Assembly: GCA_964626065.1 (NCBI GenBank) | Contig: CAZVDE010000056.1 | Span: 1 to 9,857, forward strand | DNA: 9,857 bases | Direction of reading: 5' to 3' | Origin: UBA3910 sp964626065 | GTDB taxonomy: Bacteria; Bacillota; Limnochordia; Darwinibacteriales; Darwinibacteriaceae | In this document: piece by piece, positions 1 through 5,955 of the stretch | Numbering within the stretch: position 1 is the first letter of the stretch | Layout: the number at the start of each line of letters is the position of its first letter | Program-made: the position numbers and the translations under genes | The notes under the pieces: generated by a model | What the model saw: only the letters and a program-made list of their open reading frames with translations | What the model was told of the DNA's origin: nothing | Databases searched by the model: none

Positions 1-102
1 GCTGACCAATTTGACGGTATTCTCCTGATAGAAGTGGGGCACTGGGAAGCGGCCGAGCAAAGCGTAAGGGTTGTACGGGAATATTTGGCCGCACTAGATT
101 GA
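1..102 (+). CDS. C-terminal end of an upstream gene, possibly Nif3-like (partial)
   Basis: An open frame runs from the first base of the window and ends at a TGA at 100-102, giving the last 33 residues of a protein. The visible tail contains ILLIEVGHWEAAEQ followed by an amphipathic helix ending EYLAALD. A hydrophobic strand leading into G-H-aromatic-x-x-x-E, then a helix, resembles the C-terminal part of the Nif3/YqfO dinuclear-metal family, where a GH(Y/F)xTE segment supplies metal ligands. The match rests on one short motif recalled from the family, so the assignment is tentative. The reading frame itself is supported by its coding-like composition and by the small zinc-ribbon gene that follows in the same direction 89 bases later. 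Confidence 0.4.
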   Translation, partial: ADQFDGILLIEVGHWEAAEQSVRVVREYLAALD

Positions 103-191
103 TCATTTGCGGGTGCGGCCCGCGATTCGCCCGCTCTTGCTGCAGGACTTTGTACGGTAGCTGCAAAAGAATGGCGAAGAGGGGTGATCGC

Positions 192-482
192 TTGCTCTAC
201 AAAAACCCGGACTACAGAAAGGCGAAAGGCGGACGGCGGATAATCGTCATGTGCGCCCACTGTAAAACGGAGATAATCTTATACGAGAAGGTGGGCCCGG
301 GGGGGCTTTTGAGAATGTACGTGGACAGAATTATCGAAAGCTCAATTAAATTACCCAAAGGGGGCCTCTTCTGCCCCGATTGCTCTGCACAGCTCGGTGC
401 TAGGGGAGTTTTGAGGAGAAACAAGAAACAGGCCTACCGCTTGATACGAGGTGCCTTCAACGTAAGGGAAGCGGAACGGTAA
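192..482 (+). CDS. Small zinc-ribbon protein of unknown function (96 aa)
   Basis: A 96-residue basic protein with two cysteine pairs, CAHC (C21, C24) and CPDC (C61, C64), about 37 residues apart. This is the layout of a single zinc ribbon with four Cys ligands. Between the pairs lies a conserved-looking YEKVGPGGLLRMYVDRI segment, which I associate with small uncharacterised zinc-ribbon proteins of Firmicutes and archaea; no function is known to me. I chose the TTG at 192 because GAGGGGTGATC ends about 2 bases before it, giving a good Shine-Dalgarno distance. An in-frame ATG at 171 has no convincing ribosome binding site, and the longest open frame (ATG at 99) adds a Cys/Arg-rich stretch that does not look like protein. 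The gene converges with hppA and shares the hairpin just beyond its stop codon. Nucleic-acid binding is possible but only inferred from the zinc ribbon and basic charge. Confidence 0.7.
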   Translation: MLYKNPDYRKAKGGRRIIVMCAHCKTEIILYEKVGPGGLLRMYVDRIIESSIKLPKGGLFCPDCSAQLGARGVLRRNKKQAYRLIRGAFNVREAER

Positions 483-486
483 AAAT

Positions 487-524
487 AAAGGGCGTGTTGG
501 GAAACAATTACCCGCACGCCCTTT
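487..524. terminator. Bidirectional intrinsic terminator between zinc-ribbon gene and hppA
   Basis: A perfect 10-bp stem pairs AAAGGGCGTG (487-496) with CACGCCCTTT (515-524), and GGG/CCC inside the loop can extend it. On the minus strand the stem is followed by CTTTATTTTTACC, a T-rich tail suited to ending hppA transcription. On the plus strand the stem ends in TTTGTAGTT, a weaker tail. It lies between two convergent stop codons, as expected for a shared terminator. Confidence 0.85.
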
Positions 525-542
525 GTAGTTGATAGAATCAGA

Positions 543-2735
543 TTATTTTAAGATTAGCGATACTAAGTTAAAGGAACTGATGACGGGAAGCATGATCACG
601 GAAACGGTGGCCATCATTTTGATCATGATGTCCTGGTTCGGTCCCACAACGTCTTTGAAACCATCACCGACCGTGTCGCCAATAATACCCGCATCATGGA
701 TTTCTTTGTAGCGGGCTTCCCCGTGCTTGGCAATCAACTCGTCCTTCATACTTTGGATCAGTTTCTTGGCGTTGTCCCACGCGCCGCCGCTATTAGCGGT
801 GGAGGTGGCCATGACAACGCTGTCTAGAATTGTACCCAGTAGAAAGCCGCCAACGAACAGTGGCCCGAAAACGAAGCCGCCAATGATTGGCGATAACAGA
901 GAAACTAAAACGGGCAGTTTCATCTGTTTTATGGCACTGTGGGCACAGATATCCACGCACTTGCCGTAATCGGGTTTTTCTTCGAACGTCATGATCTTGG
1001 GGTTAGCTTTAATTTGCCTGCGCACTTCATCCACCATTTCTTTGGCATTGTGGCAGACCGCGTTCAACATTGCCCCTGATAACCAGTGCATTACGCCCAC
1101 ACCGAAGAATGCGCCGCCCAGCGCAACATAATTGATAATATTCAGTGTGCCGTCTTGGTCTCCCAAGTTCGCAAAGGACATCATCATGGCCAATGCCGCC
1201 AAGACTCCGGAGCCGATGGCAAAGCCCTTGCCGATGGCAGCCGTTGTGTTTCCTTGGGAATCTAAGCTGTCTGTGATGTGGCGAACTTCGGGGTCCAATT
1301 TTGCCATTTCCGCAATACCGCCCGCGTTATCCGCGATAGGTCCGAAGGTGTCCACTGTGACTGTTGCCACAACAAAAGAAAGCATACCCACCGCGGCAAT
1401 GGCTGAACCGTAGAGGCCGGAAAAATAGCTGGAAATTATAATGGCACCGCCCAGCGTGATGCAGGTTGGCAGGCAGCTGCGCCAGCCCGAACTCATGCCC
1501 CCCACGATTACTAGTGCCGGCCCTTCTTCCGCAAGGGCAGCAATATTCTGTGTTTCTTTATAGCTGTCGCTAGTATAGCGTTCTGCAAATACACCTAAAA
1601 GAATACCCGCGATAATCCCGGTGACCGCGCTAAACCAGGGGGAGATCCACCCGAAGCGGAATCCGATGTCTGCAAGGTCCTGACTGGCGAAGAACGAATG
1701 GCTGAGAACCAATGTTGAAATTGCAATGATTGCCGCCGAACTCCACAAGGAGATGTTCAGTTCGCGGGAGAGATCTCTGCCAGGCTTGCGCAGCAGGACA
1801 TAGACTATGCCCAGAACACAAGCGATTAATCCAACACCTATGAAAGCAAAGGGATACTGCATCATGCGGTTAACTAATTCTTTGCTGATGGGGTTTGGCG
1901 TATTTAGGGCGGCAGTATAGATTGTGGTTGGAATGACGGCTGAGGATACAACCGCACTGATTGTACTCTCCAGTAGATCAGAGCCGTTGCCGTTTACGTC
2001 AGCAACGTTGTCACCGACACAGTCGGCGATGACAGCCGGGTTGCGCGGGTCATCCTCGGGAATGTTAAGTTCGGTTTTGCCCACCAAGTCCGCCCCCATG
2101 TCCGCGCCTTTGGTGTAAATGCCGCCGCCCAAACGGTTAAAGACTGCAATGGCGGAACAGCCCAGCGAATAGCAAGCCAAGACCTGTGGAAACATAACAA
2201 ATTTTAGGCCAATCCAGCTGGTAACTTCCACGATATTGTCCGGATCGGAAAATTGGAGGATCATGCCCACGACAAGATAGACAATTAACAGACCCAGCAT
2301 GGCAAAACCACCTACCGAAAGCCCCATAACCGATCCGCCCCGGAAGGCCACATTCAGTGCTTTGCCAAGGGTGTTGGGATCTTTTTTCTCGATGCCCAGG
2401 CGAGCCTCATTGGCAACGCGCTCGTTGTAAATAACGGCGGCCTTCATGCCAACCAGCCCCGCTAAGGTACTCATGATCATGCCCAATGCAAAGGCGAGGC
2501 CGGCCCAGGGTGAAAAAATTATGGCGAACAGCACCGCAATACCGGAGAGTATGGGAAAATAAATTTTGATTTCTCTTTTTAAAAATGCATCCGCCCCCTC
2601 CCGAATTGCATCCGCGATGTCCTTCATTTCGAGGTTGCCCGGTTCCATTCTGGTGCCTTTGCGGAAATTGTAGTAGGCAAAAATGAGTGAGAGGATAACA
2701 CCTAACCCTACGAGGTAAATCATTGTCCATTCCAT
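543..2735 (-). CDS. hppA: Membrane-bound, K+-dependent ion-pumping pyrophosphatase (probably Na+)
   Basis: This 730-residue integral membrane protein hydrolyses pyrophosphate and uses the energy to pump Na+ or H+ across the cytoplasmic membrane. Length and hydrophobic pattern fit the M-PPase family (usually 650-800 aa, about 16 helices). Catalytic motifs are visible: DMGADLVGKTE (D212-E222), EDDPRNP (about 227-232), GDNVAD (D242, D246), VDTFGPIADNAGG (461-473), NSGGAWDNAKK and GDTVGDGFKD near the C-terminus. GNTTAAIG (495-502) has Ala499 and Gly502 where K+-independent enzymes carry Lys and Thr, so K+ dependence is predicted. Glu256 lies three residues after Asp253, the placement in Na+ pumps such as the Thermotoga maritima enzyme and not that of plant H+ pumps. 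Odd points are VADVNGNGSD instead of the usual VGDxAGMxAD and GDGFKDVVGPNQD instead of GDPFKDTSGPSxN. The ATG is preceded by AAGGAAG at 2744-2750. Confidence 0.97.
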   Translation of the reverse strand: MEWTMIYLVGLGVILSLIFAYYNFRKGTRMEPGNLEMKDIADAIREGADAFLKREIKIYFPILSGIAVLFAIIFSPWAGLAFALGMIMSTLAGLVGMKAAVIYNERVANEARLGIEKKDPNTLGKALNVAFRGGSVMGLSVGGFAMLGLLIVYLVVGMILQFSDPDNIVEVTSWIGLKFVMFPQVLACYSLGCSAIAVFNRLGGGIYTKGADMGADLVGKTELNIPEDDPRNPAVIADCVGDNVADVNGNGSDLLESTISAVVSSAVIPTTIYTAALNTPNPISKELVNRMMQYPFAFIGVGLIACVLGIVYVLLRKPGRDLSRELNISLWSSAAIIAISTLVLSHSFFASQDLADIGFRFGWISPWFSAVTGIIAGILLGVFAERYTSDSYKETQNIAALAEEGPALVIVGGMSSGWRSCLPTCITLGGAIIISSYFSGLYGSAIAAVGMLSFVVATVTVDTFGPIADNAGGIAEMAKLDPEVRHITDSLDSQGNTTAAIGKGFAIGSGVLAALAMMMSFANLGDQDGTLNIINYVALGGAFFGVGVMHWLSGAMLNAVCHNAKEMVDEVRRQIKANPKIMTFEEKPDYGKCVDICAHSAIKQMKLPVLVSLLSPIIGGFVFGPLFVGGFLLGTILDSVVMATSTANSGGAWDNAKKLIQSMKDELIAKHGEARYKEIHDAGIIGDTVGDGFKDVVGPNQDIMIKMMATVSVIMLPVISSFNLVSLILK

Positions 2736-2954
2736 GCTAACACTTCCTTGCTTTTTTGTCGATTTGGTATAAATTGCTTAAGCTTTTGTCCAGATAATTA
2801 TTGAAATGCTTACTACGTTTAATAGATACAAATTAAGAGGTGAAGAAACACCTTCCGTTTTAGTGCCCCGGCAGGCCATTTGGCGATCATTATCCCCCCT
2901 TATTTTGATACTGCCTGCAGGTACCTGATCTTGGCAAGACAATTGCACCAAAGA

Positions 2955-2992
2955 AGGGGCAGCACGCCTGTGGGATTCCCGCACCTGCCCCT
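2955..2992. other. Strong hairpin in the hppA upstream region
   Basis: AGGGGCAG (2955-2962) pairs perfectly with CTGCCCCT (2985-2992). Inside, on the minus strand, GTGcGGGAATCCCAC can form a second small hairpin with one bulged base. No T-run follows on either strand, so it does not look like an intrinsic terminator. It would lie in the 5' leader of hppA if transcription starts upstream of it, or could be a protein-binding or stability element. I could not match it to a known riboswitch class. Confidence 0.5.
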
Positions 2993-3110
2993 ATCAAGAA
3001 GTATGACATAAAGATTACGGAAAGGCAATAAGCCCAAGGGAATTAAATAGGATAAGGCGATGCCCGCCGACGGTTTACGCAAAATGGTAGGTGTTCTTCT
3101 CAGCATTACG

Positions 3111-3148
3111 CATTAAAACGAAGGGCCCGCCTATTGGCGAGTCCTTCG
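3111..3148 (-). terminator. Intrinsic terminator of the TasA-like/zinc-ribbon operon
   Basis: A 13-bp stem pairs 3119-3131 with 3136-3148 (outer arms CGAAGG and CCTTCG, inner CGCC and GGCG) with one C-A mismatch, one G-T pair and a TATT loop. On the minus strand the stem is followed directly by TTTTAATG. It lies 50 bases downstream of the stop codon of the double zinc-ribbon gene, so it should end that operon before hppA. Confidence 0.8.
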
Positions 3149-3197
3149 CTGATAATCAGTAATCCGGCAAGCGGCGGTGCCCTTTGTTATTTATTGC

Positions 3198-3437
3198 CTA
3201 AACGATAAAACTATGGCCGCAAATATTGCAGATTATCAAGAGGTTCTCTGAACCGTTCAAGATTGATTCCTGAGCCGAACCACATTGCGGGCAAACAACG
3301 GATGTGCTCGCCATTGCTTTATGCCCGACAATGTAGACTGCAAATTGTTGGCTGCATTCATCGCATGTTGCTAAAAACCGCCCCTGTAAATCGATGTCTT
3401 CTGATTTTCCGCAACCGGGGCATCGTATTTTAGCCAT
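3198..3437 (-). CDS. Small protein with four CxxC pairs (double zinc ribbon, 79 aa)
   Basis: A 79-residue protein with four evenly placed CxxC pairs: CPGC (C6, C9), CDEC (C25, C28), CPQC (C49, C52) and CNIC (C70, C73). These can form two consecutive rubredoxin-like zinc ribbons of about 25 residues each, in the style CPxCG...CxxCG. No other domain, signal peptide or membrane segment is present, so it should be cytoplasmic. AAAGGAG at 3448-3454 precedes the ATG by 9-10 bases, supporting this start. It lies 20 bases downstream of the TasA/camelysin-like gene on the same strand and just before a terminator, so the two are very probably co-transcribed. The function is unknown to me; nucleic-acid or partner-protein binding is only an inference from the fold. 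The small size and regular Cys pattern make the gene call secure. Confidence 0.8.
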   Translation of the reverse strand: MAKIRCPGCGKSEDIDLQGRFLATCDECSQQFAVYIVGHKAMASTSVVCPQCGSAQESILNGSENLLIICNICGHSFIV

Positions 3438-3457
3438 GGGTACATGCTCCTTTGTTG

Positions 3458-3922
3458 TTAATCTGTAACAGCTACAAAGACAAGGTCGAATTCGATGCCT
3501 ATGCCCTGAATTAAATCGGTGGCGGCCTCCGTGGGAAGATTCAAATCGAATTCCACGTCTTCGTCTGCATCTCCGGCCAGTTCGCGACCGGTGTCTATCT
3601 TCTGGATTAGTCCGGCTAAGTTACCCGAATACAATTCAGCAGGGGTTCCCTCGGGGTCTGCAGTGACGGTAATAATAAGCCTTTCCGCCAACAGGCGTGC
3701 ATTTTGAGGGGTAACTCCGTTCGCCGGGTACCAATCGGCCGATACATAGTAACGGATATCTACATCTTCATTATCATTTTTGATGTTGATTTTTTCTGAG
3801 GCCGCTGATTCGCCCATCCAGTTTGTTTCCGTAAAGATAGCTGTAGTCGGTGTAAGTGTAATAGATATTTCAGCAGTAGAGACCGCATTAGTGCCTTCTA
3901 GGGCCTGAAACGTAAAAGCCAT
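3458..3922 (-). CDS. TasA/camelysin (CalY)-like beta-sandwich protein without signal peptide (154 aa)
   Basis: A 154-residue acidic protein. Its middle and C-terminal parts resemble the TasA/CalY (camelysin, peptidase M73-like) domain. A segment SEKINIKNDNEDVDIRYYVS (about 42-61) matches the family's strand-loop-strand with an N-(D/N)-x-x-x-(D/N) turn. LAERLIITVT leads to LYSGNLAGLIQ, and an acidic 'D/E-D-V-E-F-x-L-x-LP-x-x-A' strand leads to a final IQGIGIEFDLVFVAV strand. Members of this family are normally secreted through SipW and form biofilm fibres, spore-coat material or a metalloprotease. Here the N-terminus MAFTFQALEGTNAVST has no signal peptide or membrane segment. AAGGAGGTGA at 3930-3939, seven bases before the ATG, is near perfect, so the short start looks genuine. 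A different beta-sandwich protein is possible. It is first in an operon with the double zinc-ribbon gene. Confidence 0.65.
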   Translation of the reverse strand: MAFTFQALEGTNAVSTAEISITLTPTTAIFTETNWMGESAASEKINIKNDNEDVDIRYYVSADWYPANGVTPQNARLLAERLIITVTADPEGTPAELYSGNLAGLIQKIDTGRELAGDADEDVEFDLNLPTEAATDLIQGIGIEFDLVFVAVTD

Positions 3923-3929
3923 AGGGGTT

Positions 3930-4073
3930 TCACCTCCTTCTAATGTTCAGGATATGGCGGAATTTCGACAATGTGTTGGTTTCGTTCAAGAATAGGACAA
4001 CAGCTTCCTCGAAAAGGAATATGAAGTCATACCACAGCTTTTTTAAGTAAGGGGAATCTTTGTCCCTTTCCAA
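3930..4073 (-). CDS. Possible small ORF ending inside the next gene's ribosome binding site (47 aa)
   Basis: A minus-strand frame from a TTG at 4073 encodes 47 residues. It begins MERDKDSPYLKKLWYDF, continues with a hydrophobic/acidic helix-like stretch (FIFLFEEAVVLFLN) and ends in a basic RRR. Its TGA lies within the AGGAGGTGA that serves the TasA-like gene, an arrangement that would allow translational coupling. Support is limited: the start is TTG, the only possible ribosome binding site is AGGA five bases upstream, and no family is recognised. The residue pattern is more protein-like than random, but chance or a decayed gene fragment remains likely. Confidence 0.25.
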   Translation of the reverse strand: MERDKDSPYLKKLWYDFIFLFEEAVVLFLNETNTLSKFRHILNIRRR

Positions 4074-4357
4074 GAAGGTCCTGTTTCACCCGTAATGCAT
4101 TGGCGATGCGATTGGGGGCGTGTCATTTCAAATGCAGTTTAATTTTGCAGGTTTTAACGAGGATTGTTTTATTTATAACTTTTCTAACTAAGATCTTGTG
4201 TTTCGTATAACCGCGCCCTACCCGAACGAGATTTCCTTTGTTAACTTTCATGGCGGTAAACACGAATTCACCCCCCCTTGTGGTTTGGCCATTTTCTATA
4301 TATGCTATTCATTCAACGTTCCCGGTGTTCAACTCGGCAAACCTTAGTAAAGAGGGC

Positions 4358-4386
4358 TTGGCAAAGCAAAACGATGATACTATAAT
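4358..4386 (+). promoter_or_regulatory. Sigma-A promoter of the DUF4932-like gene
   Basis: TTGGCA (4358-4363, 5 of 6 matches to the -35 consensus) and TATAAT (4381-4386, a perfect -10 box) are separated by exactly 17 bases. Transcription should start near 4393, leaving a leader of about 35 bases before the ATG. This is the clearest housekeeping promoter in the window. Confidence 0.8.
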
Positions 4387-4428
4387 TAGTATAAAAGTTG
4401 CTCGCCCTTGGCCGGAAGGTGATTAAAA

Positions 4429-5439
4429 ATGCAAAATATGAAGATAGTGGTTGATCCCCGCCTTGAACTTTTGTCCATCATCCAATTCTTTAGTGATTAC
4501 GGTACGAAATACCGGCCCTTAACGGAGTTTGAGTCATCCTACAGCGAAGCGGTGCTCGAATATTTCTCCAATTACAGAAATCATCCGGTAGTAACGCTTT
4601 TTAGCCAACTTGTGGGCGGGGGATTCAACTTTTCCTATCCAGTTGATCTAGTACTTGATCTTGAATTTGATTTAGAAAATAACCTGCTTGTGCAGAACAA
4701 GCCTGTGGCGGGCCCGATTGCGGCGAGTGCGGGGGGAATGGGCCGGGTTGAATCATTTGTACGGGAAATGGCGGATTACGCGAAACGGGCCGATTTTGCT
4801 CGTTTTTTTGAAAACAATAAGCCGCTTTACAGTGCAATAACGGATGAGGTTAGGGTTAAGCTCTCCGGATTTGACGTTACGGCCGTCTTTGCCCACTATT
4901 ATGGTGTGCGCTATGAAGGTTACAATTTAGTCTTAAACCCTCTCTGTGATCCAGGCGGCTACGGTATTTGGAAAGAAAACGAAGCAGGCGGGGTTGTCGC
5001 TTATGCTGTAACCGGCCCGGTGAAAGCCGCTGAAGGCACTCTCCATTTTGTGGGCGAGCCGGAAGGGTTATGCGCTTTTATCTGGCACGAATTCAGCCAC
5101 TCCGTAATTAATCCGCTTACTACCTCGTATAGGGAAGAACTACATAAGTTTGCGATACTGTTTGAACCCATTGCAGACAAAATGAAGACCCTGGCTTACG
5201 GAAAATGGGAATTTTGCCTGAACGAGCATCTTGTACGGGCCTGCGTGATCAGGCTTTTAGCGCGGGAGTTTGCCGAAAATCGAGCGCAGGAACTGTTGGA
5301 TTATGAGCGAAACTTGGGTTTTTACCTTTTGGATCCGCTGTTGGCTTGGTTTAGGAATTACGAAAAGGATCGGGCTTGCTATAACAATTTCGGGGAATAT
5401 TTCCCCAGCGTGATGGCTGTTTTGGCAAAACTGTGCTGA
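4429..5439 (+). CDS. DUF4932-like putative zinc metallopeptidase (336 aa)
   Basis: A 336-residue protein with WHEFSHSVINPL at 219-230. HEFSH (H220, E221, H224) fits the zincin HExxH signature, giving two zinc ligands and a catalytic glutamate. About 42 residues on, NEHLVRA (N265-A271) offers E266 as a possible third ligand, a gluzincin-like arrangement. The HEFSHS(F/V)xNP block and the downstream NExxxRA block are typical of DUF4932 proteins as I know them. No signal peptide or membrane segment is visible, so it should act in the cytoplasm unless exported by another route. AAGGTGAT (4416-4423) precedes the ATG by 5 bases; a second ATG at 4438 is a less likely start. It has its own strong promoter and stands alone, converging with the yolD-polymerase operon 75 bases away. 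No clear terminator follows. The peptidase activity and the substrate are inferred, not shown. Confidence 0.75.
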   Translation: MQNMKIVVDPRLELLSIIQFFSDYGTKYRPLTEFESSYSEAVLEYFSNYRNHPVVTLFSQLVGGGFNFSYPVDLVLDLEFDLENNLLVQNKPVAGPIAASAGGMGRVESFVREMADYAKRADFARFFENNKPLYSAITDEVRVKLSGFDVTAVFAHYYGVRYEGYNLVLNPLCDPGGYGIWKENEAGGVVAYAVTGPVKAAEGTLHFVGEPEGLCAFIWHEFSHSVINPLTTSYREELHKFAILFEPIADKMKTLAYGKWEFCLNEHLVRACVIRLLAREFAENRAQELLDYERNLGFYLLDPLLAWFRNYEKDRACYNNFGEYFPSVMAVLAKLC

Positions 5440-5514
5440 TTTAGTTACCGCACCAAAACCATGTTTCCGTAAAGATTGTGGGTTAGGGTAGATCGGGGTT
5501 TACCACAGGCAGAT

Positions 5515-5955
5515 TTAAGGCATTGCAGAAAAAATCCCGCCATCGATGCACGTTATGTCTTCAATGGGAATGGCCACTTCGTTTTCCAGAATGATGATGC
5601 GCCGATAGCGGTCAATCTTTTTTACCGTCCCCGTTTCGGTCAGGTAGGCACCGCCTGATTTTCGTGCATCGGGTAAAAAATAAGTGATTGATAGGCGGGG
5701 CCGCTGATCAAGGTTTTGGGCAACGAGCAGTAATCTAGTGTTGAGCCGGGCCTTTGCTTCTTCGCTGAGCGTTATTCTTTTTTCAGTCAAGCGCTCCGTT
5801 TCCTCAATGGCCGCTTCGTGTCCGGATAGGGCGGCAAAGGGGGAAAACTGGGCGGCCCTATCCCGACGGGGCATCCGGGGGCGGGTGGGTGACCGGTGGT
5901 GGGGCCGGTTAATAATATCGTTATAGCTCTGATCAGAATAAGACTTCTTTTTCAT
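5515..5955 (-). CDS. YolD-like family protein (146 aa)
   Basis: A 146-residue protein with the YolD-family core DRAAQFSPFAALSGHEAAI (residues 32-50), followed by a charged helix (ETERLTEKRITLSEEAKARL) and a C-terminal beta-rich half (about 87-140) containing TGTVKKIDRYRRIIIL, which looks like a small Sm/SH3-like barrel. YolD proteins occur beside UmuC-like Y-family polymerases in Firmicutes and are thought to take part in SOS or translesion synthesis; their molecular role is not well defined. Here the ATG (5953-5955) overlaps the polymerase stop codon as ATGA, so translation is probably coupled and the two products are made in similar amounts. The N-terminus is basic and Pro/Arg-rich. The gene order is polymerase first, YolD second. 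No obvious terminator follows before the convergent DUF4932-like gene. Confidence 0.88.
   Translation of the reverse strand: MKKKSYSDQSYNDIINRPHHRSPTRPRMPRRDRAAQFSPFAALSGHEAAIEETERLTEKRITLSEEAKARLNTRLLLVAQNLDQRPRLSITYFLPDARKSGGAYLTETGTVKKIDRYRRIIILENEVAIPIEDITCIDGGIFSAMP

Larger units (their letters stand above)
2736..3197. other. 462-bp non-coding region upstream of hppA
   Basis: No convincing gene is present. Two overlapping 68-residue minus-strand frames here lack ribosome binding sites and family features. The stretch holds the hppA ribosome binding site, a large hairpin at 2955-2992 and the terminator at 3119-3148 of the operon to its right. I did not find a clean sigma-A promoter for hppA. 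The best candidate, TGGACA and TATACC on the minus strand around 2765-2793, has a 15-bp spacer and is weak. Most of this stretch is probably the hppA promoter and 5' leader. Confidence 0.6.
3923..4428. other. 506-bp mostly non-coding region between divergent genes
   Basis: The stretch separates the minus-strand TasA-like operon from the plus-strand DUF4932-like gene. It contains the strong ribosome binding site of the former, the sigma-A promoter of the latter (4358-4386) and one possible 47-codon minus-strand frame (3930-4073). The plus-strand frame at 4238-4426 overlaps the promoter, lacks a ribosome binding site and is judged spurious. Between about 4074 and 4350 I see no gene, RNA or clear repeat. 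Confidence 0.55.

Noticed and set aside
529..2118. Several plus-strand frames (for example 727-969, 1132-1413, 1924-2118) within hppA
   Set aside because: They lie antisense inside a clearly coding gene, lack ribosome binding sites and show no family features.
2920..3010. Possible cobalamin, T-box or other known riboswitch around the 2955-2992 hairpin
   Set aside because: GGGAATCCC and GTGGG segments recall parts of these classes, but the diagnostic conserved boxes are absent.
2778..3106. Two overlapping 68-residue minus-strand frames
   Set aside because: They overlap each other in different frames, have no ribosome binding site, and run through the hairpin; composition is not protein-like.
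3935..4000. Possible sporulation-type (sigma-K/E) promoter CATATCCTG before the TasA-like gene
   Set aside because: The match to CATANNNTA is incomplete and the -35 element is only a two-base AC; too weak to list as a feature.
4238..4426. 62-residue plus-strand frame before the DUF4932-like gene
   Set aside because: It overlaps a near-consensus sigma-A promoter, has no ribosome binding site and resembles no protein family.
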